From Thalassospira povalilytica (lineage in GTDB: Bacteria; Pseudomonadota; Alphaproteobacteria; Rhodospirillales; Thalassospiraceae), in NCBI RefSeq assembly GCF_002844235.1, contig NZ_PGTS01000001.1, positions 248,001 through 312,000 on the forward strand: a stretch of 64,000 nt of DNA. Direction: 5' to 3'. How positions within the stretch are numbered: the first letter of the stretch is position 1; every line of letters starts with the position of its first letter. Of this stretch, positions 10,326 through 20,838 are shown in pieces. Position numbers and translations under genes: made by a program. Under the pieces are notes generated by a model. It was not told the origin of the DNA and ran no database searches. It saw only the letters and a program-made list of their open reading frames with translations.

Positions 10326-10447
10326 GGATGAATTTCTTGTTTTTATTCCTATATTTGCGGTAACAGACGTACACGATCCTTCCGAAGAAGAAGGTTGACG
10401 GCCGTGACTAAGGATCTGACGTCAACTAATCGTTTACATATGTTGGG

Positions 10448-10463
10448 ATAGGTTTACACCTAT
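10448..10463. repeat. short perfect inverted repeat upstream of the 10535 gene
   Basis: ATAGGT, four bases, then ACCTAT lie in the 209-base gap between the cheZ-like gene and the hypothetical gene at 10535. It may be an operator, but no further copy next to a related gene was seen. Confidence 0.35.
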
Positions 10464-10534
10464 AAGAATAAGAAGCGTTGTTGGGATGCGTGTAACACAC
10501 GGTTGCACGCGTTTTGGCGTGCTTGGAGGTTGCT

Positions 10535-10939
10535 ATGGGATTTTGGTCTCTTGGTGCTATTCGCCAGCCTAAGGCTCAGGATATCAAATGGCGAAAGAGC
10601 CCGCGCGGAGAATATTACCGCCTGTTCATGATCGACGACATCAAGGAGCTCGGTCTGGATGGTGTCGGCGGGGTTTATCTGTTGTGGCATGGCGGTCTGA
10701 AGCCATCATGGCTGGTTGCCGGCGCGACAGAGGATTTGGGGCACAGTTTTGCCGAACTGATGCGCGATCCGGACATTCGTGAATATGACGGCCGTGGTGG
10801 CGTCTTCATGAGCTGGTCGCCGATCAAGGGCAACTTCCGCGAGGGCGTTGTGCATTTCATTGCAAAACACACCAATCCGACCTTTGAATGTGATTACGAC
10901 GAAAGCGAAGATCCGATCCCGGTTCTTTTGCCGCGCTAG
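10535..10939 (+). CDS. conserved hypothetical protein
   Basis: The 134-residue product starts at an ATG with GGAGG spaced 5 bases upstream, so translation is well supported. It has no signal peptide or TM helix, begins MGFWSLGAIRQPK, and is rich in aromatic and charged residues (YLLWHGGLKPSWLVAG, GGVFMSWSPIKGNFREGV). The fold looks like a compact alpha/beta cytoplasmic domain with an acidic C-terminus. I do not recognise a named family. It lies between the first CheZ-like gene and the convergent peroxiredoxin, sharing a bidirectional terminator with the latter. No function is proposed. Confidence 0.8.
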   Translation: MGFWSLGAIRQPKAQDIKWRKSPRGEYYRLFMIDDIKELGLDGVGGVYLLWHGGLKPSWLVAGATEDLGHSFAELMRDPDIREYDGRGGVFMSWSPIKGNFREGVVHFIAKHTNPTFECDYDESEDPIPVLLPR

Positions 10940-10971
10940 TCGCGCGGGCATGATCGTCTGTCATATTGCAT

Positions 10972-11009
10972 GAAAAAGAAAAGCTCCGCAGGTATCTGCG
11001 GAGCTTTCT
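10972..11009. terminator. bidirectional terminator between the hypothetical and peroxiredoxin genes
   Basis: A perfect 11-bp stem (AAGCTCCGCAG with CTGCGGAGCTT) and GTAT loop at 10981-11006. The minus-strand side continues into a T-rich run (TTCTTTTTC), which serves the peroxiredoxin gene best; the plus-strand tail is TCTCTG. Confidence 0.85.
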
Positions 11010-11040
11010 CTGTTGTGGTGATCAGATCGACCGGATCGGA

Positions 11041-11520
11041 TCAGAGTTTCTCAAGAACCGCTTCTGCGCTGGAAACTTCGAACACACCGGGTTCTTCAAC
11101 AGCAAGATGGGTGACTTTGCCGTTATCGACGATCATGGCAAAACGGTTGGCGCGTTTGCCAAGGCCACGACCGGTAAGATCAAGTTCAAGGCCGGTGGCA
11201 TCAACAAATGACAGATCACCGTCCGACAGCATGGTGATGTTGTCGGCCTTTTCGCTTACCGACCATGCCTGAAGTACAAAGGCATCGTTCGATGCCAGGC
11301 AGGCGATTTCATCAACACCCTTTGCCTTGATCTCGTCAGCCTTGGCAACAAAGCCCGGCAGATGCTTTGCCGAACAGGTCGGGGTATAGGCGCCCGGCAC
11401 TGCAAACAGGACCACTTTGCGGCCTGCGAAGAATTCCTTGGAATTGACAGCTTCGGGGCCGTCACTGGTCGCGCGGAACAGGGTAACGTCCGGGATCTCG
11501 TTGCCGACTGTGATGGTCAT
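11041..11520 (-). CDS. peroxiredoxin, Prx5/AHPC-TSA family
   Basis: This thiol peroxidase reduces hydrogen peroxide and organic peroxides, probably using glutathione or thioredoxin. The 159-residue chain has the Prx5 active site PGAYTPTCSAKHLPGF with peroxidatic Cys49, plus a second cysteine at Cys74 (DEIACLASND). The C-terminal half contains GLGKRANRFAMIVDNGKV, typical of the group. The ATG at 11520 is used because GGAGA lies 5 bases upstream; eight extra in-frame codons precede it. It is monocistronic and convergent with the hypothetical gene at 10535. Confidence 0.95.
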   Translation of the reverse strand: MTITVGNEIPDVTLFRATSDGPEAVNSKEFFAGRKVVLFAVPGAYTPTCSAKHLPGFVAKADEIKAKGVDEIACLASNDAFVLQAWSVSEKADNITMLSDGDLSFVDATGLELDLTGRGLGKRANRFAMIVDNGKVTHLAVEEPGVFEVSSAEAVLEKL

Positions 11521-11688
11521 GGGTATCTCCGTTTGATGGCGCAATCCCGTTGACTGCGCGGTGGAACTCTTGGACCTGAATCAAACACCAAATTCGCAGG
11601 ACATTCAATGCCATCGAACAGAGTTTTTAGGAACTTTGATTCAGGCCGATGCATGATGGCGATCATGCATGGTCGCAAACAAATGTGA

Positions 11689-13902
11689 TTACGCACCGCC
11701 TTTTGCGATCTTGGCCCCGTCACCGGCCCCTGCCTTTTGCAGCGCATCCAGGACGGCATCAACGCTTAGCAACTCGGAAAGAAGAATGCCGTCCGGGGCA
11801 TCCGGGCCAAATACCGCATTGAATGGAATGCCAAACCGGCCATAGGAGGCCAGATAATCCGCGATTTCCTGATCCGGGCGAGTCCAGTCAGCCTGCATCA
11901 ACACCACATTGTCTGCACCAAGTGCCCGGGCAACTTCGGATGTTTCAAGCACCAGCTTCTTGTTGACCTGACAGGTCACGCACCATTCGGCAGTAACATC
12001 GACCAGAACCGTTTTGCCATTTGCAATCAATGCTGGAATGGTGTCGGGGGCAAATGCCTGCCATTCAAGCTGACCATTGCTGCGGGCCACGGTTGCCTGT
12101 TGCGGCGGTTTGGCAAATCCCGGGGCAAACAGCGCGACCAGAAATCCGGTCACTGCAAGTGCCGTAAAGGCAAAGCGCGGACGCAATTTTTCTGTGCGCG
12201 AACGTGCCCATACAAACAGACTGCCAGCAACAAGTCCGCCACCGACCGCAATGGCGCCGCCAAACCCGATCTGGACAGAAAGAATACCCAGAAGCCAGAT
12301 GGCTGTTCCGATCAGCGCCAGACCCAGAACAATCTTGACCACATTCATCCAGCGTCCGGGTTTGGGCAGAAGGCGTGCAACACCGGGCCGGATCGCAATG
12401 GCAAGATAGGGCAGGGCAAGTCCGACACCAAGCAGGGTGAAAATCAGAAAAATGTCAAACAGGCTGCCAGCCAGCGCAAAGCCGATTGCCGTTCCAAGAA
12501 ATGGTGCCGAACACGGCGTTGCCAGCAAGGTGGCAAACATGCCGGTCAGGAAGTGGCTGCTCAGATGGCGGCCACGGCTTTGCTGGTCGGTAATGGCATC
12601 ATTTGCCACGTTGCCAAGTTCGCTGGGACCGGAAATCTCAAACAGTCCCCACATATTCAGGGCAAATACCGCAAGGATGATTGTCATCACGGTCAGGAAC
12701 AGTGGCTGCTGGAACTGAATGCCCCAGCCGATTGATCCCCCCGCCAGCTTGATCGCGACCAGGGCGGCGGCAATCAGCCAGAAAGACGTTACGATCCCGG
12801 CTGCACTGGCCAGGAATCCCGATCGGACATGCTTGGTATCCTCGGCCCGCATATTGATCACGGACATGACCTTGATCGACAGAACTGGCAACACACAGGG
12901 CATCACATTCAAAATAAGCCCACCCAAAAGGGCAAATATCGCGATCAGCCAGATACTGGTGGTGTCCGCCGGTGATGCGCCTATCTGGCTCGATGCGGTC
13001 AAGGATTTGACGGTTCCAACCGTGACGGGTTGTTCAATAGACAGCGGCCCGGCAATCACGGTGACGGTCAGGGCGGCCTGATCAAGAGACTGCCCGTCCG
13101 CAAGCCCGAAGACAGGTAATTCGAAATATGACAGGCCCGATGATGATCCTTCTGGCTGCGAAACCGCTGTTGGCATCCCGAACCCGGCACGCAGATCGCT
13201 TTCAATCAGAATGTCATCAACGCTGACGTCGGCATCGGTAAGGCCCGAAATGCCAAGACGCAAAACCGGCTGTTCAGATCCGCTTTGCGCTGTAATGCTG
13301 TTGACCGAGATCGGAAGGTCCGTACCCCGCAACGGTACGCGCGAAACGAACTTTTCGATCTGATGGGCCTGATTGCTGGCAACGGACGCGCTGCTATCGG
13401 CTGCGATCGCCGGAATGTCGAGATTGAAGTTCGCACTTGCCGGGATGCAGATGTCACTGCAAACCAGATAATCCACATTCAGCCGGACGGATACCGGCTG
13501 GTCCGGGTTGGGAATGGCAACATCAATCGGCAGAATGATCTGGTTTTTATAGCCGAATGTTTCCAGCCCGAAGATCGAAAATCGGTGAGGGGCCGGCCAC
13601 AGGATGGTGGCATCGCCAATATTTTCCGATCCGGTCCAGTCAAGTTGCGGCGGGAACCCGGCATCGCCGGCACTGCGCCAATAGATTTTCCAGTCCGGCT
13701 GCAATTCGAATTCAAGCCCCAGACGCAATGTGTCTGAGCCGTTTGTGCGGGTTTGGGCACTGATCAGGCGAACCGATGCAAAATCCTCATCGGTCCAGGC
13801 GGTCGTCATATCCTGTGCCGCATTGGCGGTGCCAAACGAACTGACGGACAGGATCGTCACCGCAAAAAGAACTGTAAAACGAATGATCAGGTGGCGCAGC
13901 AC
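11689..13902 (-). CDS. DsbD/ScsB-like thiol:disulfide interchange protein
   Basis: This is a membrane electron carrier that moves reducing power from cytoplasmic thioredoxin to periplasmic thiols. A GTG start at 13902 with AAGGA 7 bases upstream gives 737 residues and a good signal peptide ending near TANAAQ. Order: periplasmic DsbD-alpha-like domain with a cysteine pair (LVCSDICIP), central multi-helix transmembrane domain (NVMPCVLPVLSIKVM and TPCSAPFLG hold the membrane cysteines), and a C-terminal thioredoxin-like domain with WCVTC. The large N-terminal part fits the ScsB subgroup. It may supply reductant to the CcmG/CcmH system encoded at 53356-54389, but that link is inference. Confidence 0.9.
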   Translation of the reverse strand: MLRHLIIRFTVLFAVTILSVSSFGTANAAQDMTTAWTDEDFASVRLISAQTRTNGSDTLRLGLEFELQPDWKIYWRSAGDAGFPPQLDWTGSENIGDATILWPAPHRFSIFGLETFGYKNQIILPIDVAIPNPDQPVSVRLNVDYLVCSDICIPASANFNLDIPAIAADSSASVASNQAHQIEKFVSRVPLRGTDLPISVNSITAQSGSEQPVLRLGISGLTDADVSVDDILIESDLRAGFGMPTAVSQPEGSSSGLSYFELPVFGLADGQSLDQAALTVTVIAGPLSIEQPVTVGTVKSLTASSQIGASPADTTSIWLIAIFALLGGLILNVMPCVLPVLSIKVMSVINMRAEDTKHVRSGFLASAAGIVTSFWLIAAALVAIKLAGGSIGWGIQFQQPLFLTVMTIILAVFALNMWGLFEISGPSELGNVANDAITDQQSRGRHLSSHFLTGMFATLLATPCSAPFLGTAIGFALAGSLFDIFLIFTLLGVGLALPYLAIAIRPGVARLLPKPGRWMNVVKIVLGLALIGTAIWLLGILSVQIGFGGAIAVGGGLVAGSLFVWARSRTEKLRPRFAFTALAVTGFLVALFAPGFAKPPQQATVARSNGQLEWQAFAPDTIPALIANGKTVLVDVTAEWCVTCQVNKKLVLETSEVARALGADNVVLMQADWTRPDQEIADYLASYGRFGIPFNAVFGPDAPDGILLSELLSVDAVLDALQKAGAGDGAKIAKGGA

Positions 13903-14252
13903 GTCTTGGTCCTTGAATTGCCGATATTCGGTATCCCGAGATTGCACCGCCGATGTGGCGCAATATGGGCAGATATCTTTGACTTGAAGGCGTAATCCTC
14001 TGTGGCGATCAAATCAAGCCACGACTATGTGACCGGTTTATCATTCATGATCGGTCATCGCCCGAATTTGCGGGCTTTGGGCGATCAAAGTTTCGCGAAA
14101 AAAGTTGGCGATCCGGCCTTTGCGTTCCTACATCTTCAATAGGTGGAAAGGGCTTTTGAAATGCATATTATGTCGCCCTTTCCGGGGTTCTTGATGGTAA
14201 TGGAACACCAATCGCGCTAGGCTTGATGAAACAGGACAGAAAGAGTTACGAG
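13903..14252. other. divergent intergenic region with two inverted repeats
   Basis: No gene is seen in these 350 bases between the dsbD-like gene and yqgE. It holds TGACCG-(GTTT)-ATCAT / ATGAT-CGGTCA at 14030-14057 (11-bp arms with a 4-base bulge) and GGAAAGGGC / GCCCTTTCC at 14145-14183 (9-bp arms, 21-base loop containing ATGCAT). Both could be operators or mRNA leader hairpins of the two divergent genes. Confidence 0.5.
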
Positions 14253-14831
14253 ATGGCTGAGCGTATCGATACAGGCGAATATCTTGGTGGGAAGCTGCTG
14301 GTGGCGATGCCCGGCATGCGTGATCCGCGTTTTTCGCAAAGTGTTGTCTATATCTGCGCACATAACCAGGACGGGGCGATGGGACTTGTCATCAACCGTG
14401 TGATTGACAGCATCACATTCCCCGAACTTCTTGAGCAGCTTGGCATTGCCCGGCCTGCGCCCACCATCGAAGACATCCAGGTCCATTTTGGCGGGCCGGT
14501 TGAAAGCAGCCGGGGCTTTGTCCTGCATTCCACCGATTTCTCGAACGAGGCAACCCTGCATGTCGATCCGGGTGTTTCGGTGACGGCGACGGTTGATATT
14601 CTTGAACAGATTGCTTTGGGCGAAGGCCCCAAAAGCCGCATTCTCGCACTTGGATATGCCGGTTGGCGCAGTGGCCAACTTGAAAGCGAAATCCTTGCCA
14701 ACGGATGGCTTCATGTGGATGCCGACCCGGATCTTCTGTTTGATGTCGACTGCGAAGACAAATGGGAACAGGCCTTTTCCAAGCTGGGCTTTGCCCCCGA
14801 ATTGCTGTCGGGCGAAGCCGGACACGCCTGA
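14253..14831 (+). CDS. yqgE: YqgE/AlgH family protein (UPF0301)
   Basis: This is a small conserved protein of uncertain function; family members have been linked to alginate regulation in Pseudomonas. The 192-residue chain has the family's hallmark segments LLVAMPGMRDPRFSQSVVYI, HNQDGAMGLVINR, VHFGGPVESSRGFVLHS and LGYAGWRSGQLESEI. The ATG at 14253 is preceded by a weak GAAAGAG. An in-frame ATG at 14226 would add nine residues and cannot be excluded. It is monocistronic and ends at a bidirectional hairpin shared with the second cheZ-like gene. Confidence 0.92.
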   Translation: MAERIDTGEYLGGKLLVAMPGMRDPRFSQSVVYICAHNQDGAMGLVINRVIDSITFPELLEQLGIARPAPTIEDIQVHFGGPVESSRGFVLHSTDFSNEATLHVDPGVSVTATVDILEQIALGEGPKSRILALGYAGWRSGQLESEILANGWLHVDADPDLLFDVDCEDKWEQAFSKLGFAPELLSGEAGHA

Positions 14832-14885
14832 TCCTTTCCAATGCGCCAATCATGGCCGGGATCAGAGTAACCACAGAGATTTCGC

Positions 14886-14925
14886 AAAAAAAAAGCCTGC
14901 CAGTTTGGCAGGCTTTGTTGTTTTT
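14886..14925. terminator. bidirectional terminator between yqgE and the second cheZ-like gene
   Basis: Ten-bp perfect stem (AAGCCTGCCA with TGGCAGGCTT) and 3-base loop, with an A-run on the left and T-rich DNA on the right, so it can act in both directions. Confidence 0.92.
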
Positions 14926-14942
14926 GTTTGCTCTGTCCCTGA

Positions 14943-15758
14943 TCAGTCGAACAGGGCGTCGATTTCTTCCTGTGAGAAGATCTGATCGACTTCGTCCTGG
15001 CTGACACGTTCGGCGTTTTGCGGTGCCTTGGTGACAGTCTTATCGAGGTTATCGAGCCCTTTGGGATCGGCGGGCAGATCAAATTCGCCGAAGTCGTCAT
15101 CGCCCCAGATCTCGATCACGCGGTTTACGCGTTCCTCGATATATTTCATGGTATTGACGACCTTGGTAATGCGCTGGCCGGTCAGGTCCTGGAAGTTACA
15201 GGATTCAAACACCTTGACCACCAGCTCCACGATGTCGTCTGCCAGACCCTGGGTATATTCATCCGGGGCAGCCGAGCGGATATTGTGGGCAACTGCATCA
15301 ATTTTTTCGACGGTTTCAAGGATGTTTGCCGTTGCGTCCTCGGTCGCGGCAACAACCGAATCAAGTTCACCCTTCACGATATTGATACGCGTGCCGCTGC
15401 TGTCTTCGGGCGCGGTATAAAGGGCTGCGATTTCGCGTTTGGTTTCCTGGATCGAGTTGGCCAGTGCGCGAATTTCGGTTTTCAGAAGTCGCAATTCGGT
15501 TCGCGCATCTTCCTGTTCGCTGTCGGTCGGACGGGCATTGGCCTTTTTCTGCTCCTCGATCATGATGCGAATGTCGGCAAGCAGTTCAAGCTTGAGGTCC
15601 TCGATCGCGGTATGCAGCGATGAAACATCCGCGCTACCACCACCCTGGCCGTCCGTTGGCATCTCGGTCGGGAAAGCGACCATGTCGCTCATGTTCTCAA
15701 GCTTGTTGAGAAGCCGCATCTCGGCGGTAAAAAGTCTTTTGCTGCCTTGACGTGCCAT
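14943..15758 (-). CDS. cheZ: CheZ-like chemotaxis phosphatase, copy 2
   Basis: The 271-residue product is a paralogue of the protein at 9405. Both share the N-terminal FTAE-RL motif, a coiled-coil region (LLKTEIRALANSIQETKREI), the core FESCNFQDLTGQRITKVV and the acidic C-terminal tail ending in IDALFD. The ATG at 15758 has GAGG 8 bases upstream and begins MARQGSKRLF. The C-terminal tail carries two docking-like repeats (SQDEVDQIFSQEEIDALFD), where copy 1 has one. It is expected to act on phosphorylated CheY in the cytoplasm. No receptor or CheA gene is close, so its partner cannot be named. Confidence 0.85.
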   Translation of the reverse strand: MARQGSKRLFTAEMRLLNKLENMSDMVAFPTEMPTDGQGGGSADVSSLHTAIEDLKLELLADIRIMIEEQKKANARPTDSEQEDARTELRLLKTEIRALANSIQETKREIAALYTAPEDSSGTRINIVKGELDSVVAATEDATANILETVEKIDAVAHNIRSAAPDEYTQGLADDIVELVVKVFESCNFQDLTGQRITKVVNTMKYIEERVNRVIEIWGDDDFGEFDLPADPKGLDNLDKTVTKAPQNAERVSQDEVDQIFSQEEIDALFD

Positions 15759-16564
15759 TGGCGAACCTCTGTCTTTTATCTGTCGGCATCCGGTGAGCCG
15801 CGTTGCGAAGTGAATTACTACGGATGAGGGGCAGGATGCATACGTTTGGGTAGAATAGTCCGCAAAGCATATCACGCCAACCAAATTCATTTATCTGATA
15901 TGCGACAATTTCCCTGTGTTTCAAGGTGTCTGACTGTGATTTCCGCACAGGAGCCATCATTGCCGGGTCAACGGGACCGAATTGCGAATCGCGTTCCCAA
16001 ACAGGCGCTTACCCGTTTGATCCGTCGTAATCTGGTGTCGCAAAAGCAAACTTCAATATGACGTAGCGGCAGGATGGAACAAAACACCGCTTTTGGCATG
16101 GCAGCCGATCGCGCGGATGCTTTATCCATTGGTTGAAGGGATTTTAAACTGACTTTCTGATTATATTGCATGGCAGCAATTCACGGTCGCACAGATCATG
16201 TCTGACCGGAATGGCGGTTTTTCTATCTAAGGGTGGGTATTTTCGAACGTTTTTAGTGAAACCAGAGCGATAATTTGAGGTGTTATCAAATACATTTTTT
16301 GTGCATCGCAGCGAGGTTTTTTCTGGAACAGGTGTCGAAGATACGCTATTTGCCTGCCTTACAGATGTACTTTCGGGTGCAGGCTTATTAAGAATAAGAT
16401 ATGTCAGAGGAAATGCTCTGGTCTGATCTGTTGGTAATCTTTGGTTGAGACGTGATAATGTCCTTGAGAGGGGGCGATATATATCGGATCAGCCATCGCA
16501 GGATCAGAGGCAGAGACGATTGAGGCATATCGCCTTGAGATGTAATGCGAGGGGGCAGATTCGC
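15759..16564. other. long gene-free region upstream of coxB
   Basis: About 800 bases without a convincing gene. It is more A+T-rich than the flanking genes, especially 16200-16420, and probably holds the promoter and leader of the cytochrome oxidase operon and the promoter of the second cheZ-like gene. One inverted repeat, ATTTGA-N7-TCAAAT, lies at 16273-16291. I see no tRNA, riboswitch or terminator that I can name. Short open frames here lack a ribosome-binding site and family features. Confidence 0.6.
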
Positions 16565-19008
<2,444 letters not shown>

Positions 19009-19025
19009 GTGACACTGGTTTAAGT

Positions 19026-19051
19026 CCCCCGCAAACCGCGCTTTGCGGGGG
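19026..19051 (+). repeat. intercistronic hairpin between coxA and ctaB
   Basis: CCCCCGCAAA pairs perfectly with TTTGCGGGGG around a 6-base loop, without a following T-run. It is more likely an mRNA processing or stability hairpin that adjusts coxA against downstream assembly genes than a full terminator. Confidence 0.6.
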
Positions 19052-19088
19052 GCGCCTTACCGCCCCAAAAAGAGAAGACCAGAGTTCC

Positions 19089-20015
19089 ATGACCAAGCAG
19101 GTTGCCGACCAGACCCTTGCGCTTGAAAACGCAGCTCAGCTGCCGATTTCCGAGGTGCGCGACTATATAGCGTTGCTGAAACCCGGTGTGATGACCCTTG
19201 TGGTTTTCACCGGTGCTGTTGGTCTGTTGATTGCCCCGGGTTCCATTCATCCGTTTTTGGGACTCGTCGCAATCGCCTGTATCGCTGTTGCCAGCGGTGC
19301 GGCTGCTTCGATTAACATGTGGTACGACCGCGACATCGATATCCACATGAAACGTACCCAGAACCGACCCATCCCGGCCGGGCGGGTTCCGGCAGACGAA
19401 GCCTTGTCACTGGGCATTGCGCTGTCGATCGTTTCGGTAACCGTGATGGCGGTTGCCATCAATATTGCGGCTGCTGTTTTGCTGGCGGTGTCGATCGCGT
19501 TCTACGTGTTCGTTTACACCATGTGGCTGAAACGCAGCACACCACAGAATATCGTCATTGGCGGTGCCGCCGGGGCATTCCCCCCGATGATCGGCTGGGC
19601 GTCGGTGACAGGCGGGATCGATCTGAATTCGATTGCGCTGTTTATGATTATCTTTATGTGGACGCCGCCGCATTTCTGGGCCCTGGCCCTGTTCCGTTGC
19701 GGTGACTACGCAAAGGTCGGTGTGCCGATGATGCCGGTGGTCGCTGGTGAAGCGGCAACCAAAAAGCAGATGCTGATCTATACCCTTTTGCTGTTGCCGG
19801 TAACGTTCGTTCCGGTGGCAACCGGGTTGCTTGGCGTCTTTTATGGTGCGACGGCGGCCTTTACCGGGCTTCTGTTCCTGCGCCATGCGATCCGCGTGCT
19901 GCGCGATGCTGAAGAACGCGCACCGCACAAGATGTTTGGATATTCCATCCTGTATCTGTTTGTCCTGTTCGGGGCGATGGTTGCAGATGTTTGGCTGGTT
20001 GGATTTATGGCATGA
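19089..20015 (+). CDS. ctaB: protoheme IX farnesyltransferase (heme O synthase)
   Basis: The enzyme adds a farnesyl group to heme b to make heme O, the precursor of the heme A used by CoxA. It is a 308-residue UbiA-family membrane prenyltransferase with several TM helices. The first Asp-rich motif is NMWYDRDIDIHMKRTQNRPI; the second polar loop is in MWTPPHFWALALFRCGDYAK. It follows coxA by 80 bases, with a GC hairpin between, and its stop overlaps the coxF start (ATGA). No ctaA (heme A synthase) is in the window. Confidence 0.96.
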   Translation: MTKQVADQTLALENAAQLPISEVRDYIALLKPGVMTLVVFTGAVGLLIAPGSIHPFLGLVAIACIAVASGAAASINMWYDRDIDIHMKRTQNRPIPAGRVPADEALSLGIALSIVSVTVMAVAINIAAAVLLAVSIAFYVFVYTMWLKRSTPQNIVIGGAAGAFPPMIGWASVTGGIDLNSIALFMIIFMWTPPHFWALALFRCGDYAKVGVPMMPVVAGEAATKKQMLIYTLLLLPVTFVPVATGLLGVFYGATAAFTGLLFLRHAIRVLRDAEERAPHKMFGYSILYLFVLFGAMVADVWLVGFMA

Positions 20016-20152
20016 GCGAACAGGCACAGCATAACAAGGCCGAGCTTGAAGCGTTTCTTGCCAAGCGCAAAAAGAAGAACCTTGTCTTCCTGATCATTCT
20101 TGGTGGTCTGGCGGTTCTGTTTTTTGCAATCACGATTTTGAAGATGAGCTAG
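20012..20152 (+). CDS. coxF: CoxF-like small membrane protein of the oxidase operon
   Basis: This is a 46-residue reading frame between ctaB and ctaG. It starts at an ATG overlapping the ctaB stop (ATGA) and ends 13 bases before ctaG. The N-terminal half is highly charged (AELEAFLAKRKKKN), and the C-terminal half is one hydrophobic helix (LVFLIILGGLAVLFFAITIL). A short protein of exactly this form sits at this place in many alphaproteobacterial cox operons and is named CoxF. Its exact role in oxidase assembly is not established. The overlap and the conserved position support translation. Confidence 0.85.
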   Translation: MSEQAQHNKAELEAFLAKRKKKNLVFLIILGGLAVLFFAITILKMS

Positions 20153-20165
20153 GAACCAGGGCACG

Positions 20166-20756
20166 ATGACCGATCAGAAACCGATTGATAAAACAAAGGC
20201 GCAGAACAGGAAAATCCTGTTTAGCTGCGTGTTTGTTGTCGGTGCGATGGTCGGTCTGGCCTATGCGTCGGTCCCGCTTTACAAACTGTTTTGCCAGGTT
20301 ACCGGCTTTGGCGGCACGACCCAGGTCGCAACAGAGGCCCCGGTCGAGGTTTCTGAAAAAACCATCAAGGTGCGGTTCAATGCCGATGTGAATTCGGGCC
20401 TGAACTGGCAGTTCAAACCGGAACAGCGCGAGATCACGGTTCGTCTTGGCGAAGATAATCTGGCCTATTACATGGCCGAAAACATGTCTGTCCAGCCGAT
20501 CACCGGACAGGCGGTTTACAATGTTACACCACTTAAGGCGGGGCAATATTTCAACAAGATCGCATGTTTCTGTTTTGACGAGCAAACCCTTGAACCGGGG
20601 CAGCGCGTCGACATGCCGGTCAGTTTCTATGTTGATCCTGCCATTGCAGAAGACATCAATACCCAGGACGTGAAGACAATTACCCTGTCCTATACCTTCT
20701 TCAAGGCAGAAGCCTCGGTCGAAGCGGCGGACGGGAATGAAGATCAGGGAGGCTGA
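20166..20756 (+). CDS. ctaG: cytochrome c oxidase assembly protein CtaG (Cox11)
   Basis: This copper chaperone delivers copper to the CuB site of CoxA. The 196-residue protein has a single N-terminal TM helix (about 17-37) followed by the signature VPLYKLFCQVTGFGGTTQ. The copper-binding CFCF is in NKIACFCFDEQTLEPGQRVD. The C-terminal beta domain would lie in the periplasm. It is positioned between coxF and coxC, as is usual for alphaproteobacterial oxidase operons. Confidence 0.97.
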   Translation: MTDQKPIDKTKAQNRKILFSCVFVVGAMVGLAYASVPLYKLFCQVTGFGGTTQVATEAPVEVSEKTIKVRFNADVNSGLNWQFKPEQREITVRLGEDNLAYYMAENMSVQPITGQAVYNVTPLKAGQYFNKIACFCFDEQTLEPGQRVDMPVSFYVDPAIAEDINTQDVKTITLSYTFFKAEASVEAADGNEDQGG

Positions 20757-20838
20757 CAGACCCCGTTTTCGGGTGCTGTTGTCTCGGTTTAACAAAGCGA
20801 ACTTGAGTTTCTTTTGTAAGGATTGAGGGGGGCAAGGA

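Noticed and set aside
15846-16171. Short open frames in the gap before coxB
   Set aside because: Neither strand shows a ribosome-binding site, family feature or coding-like composition.
16273-16291. FNR/ANR box upstream of coxB
   Set aside because: The dyad is TTGA-N7-TCAA, while the FNR consensus requires a 6-base gap between those half-sites; it is one base too long.
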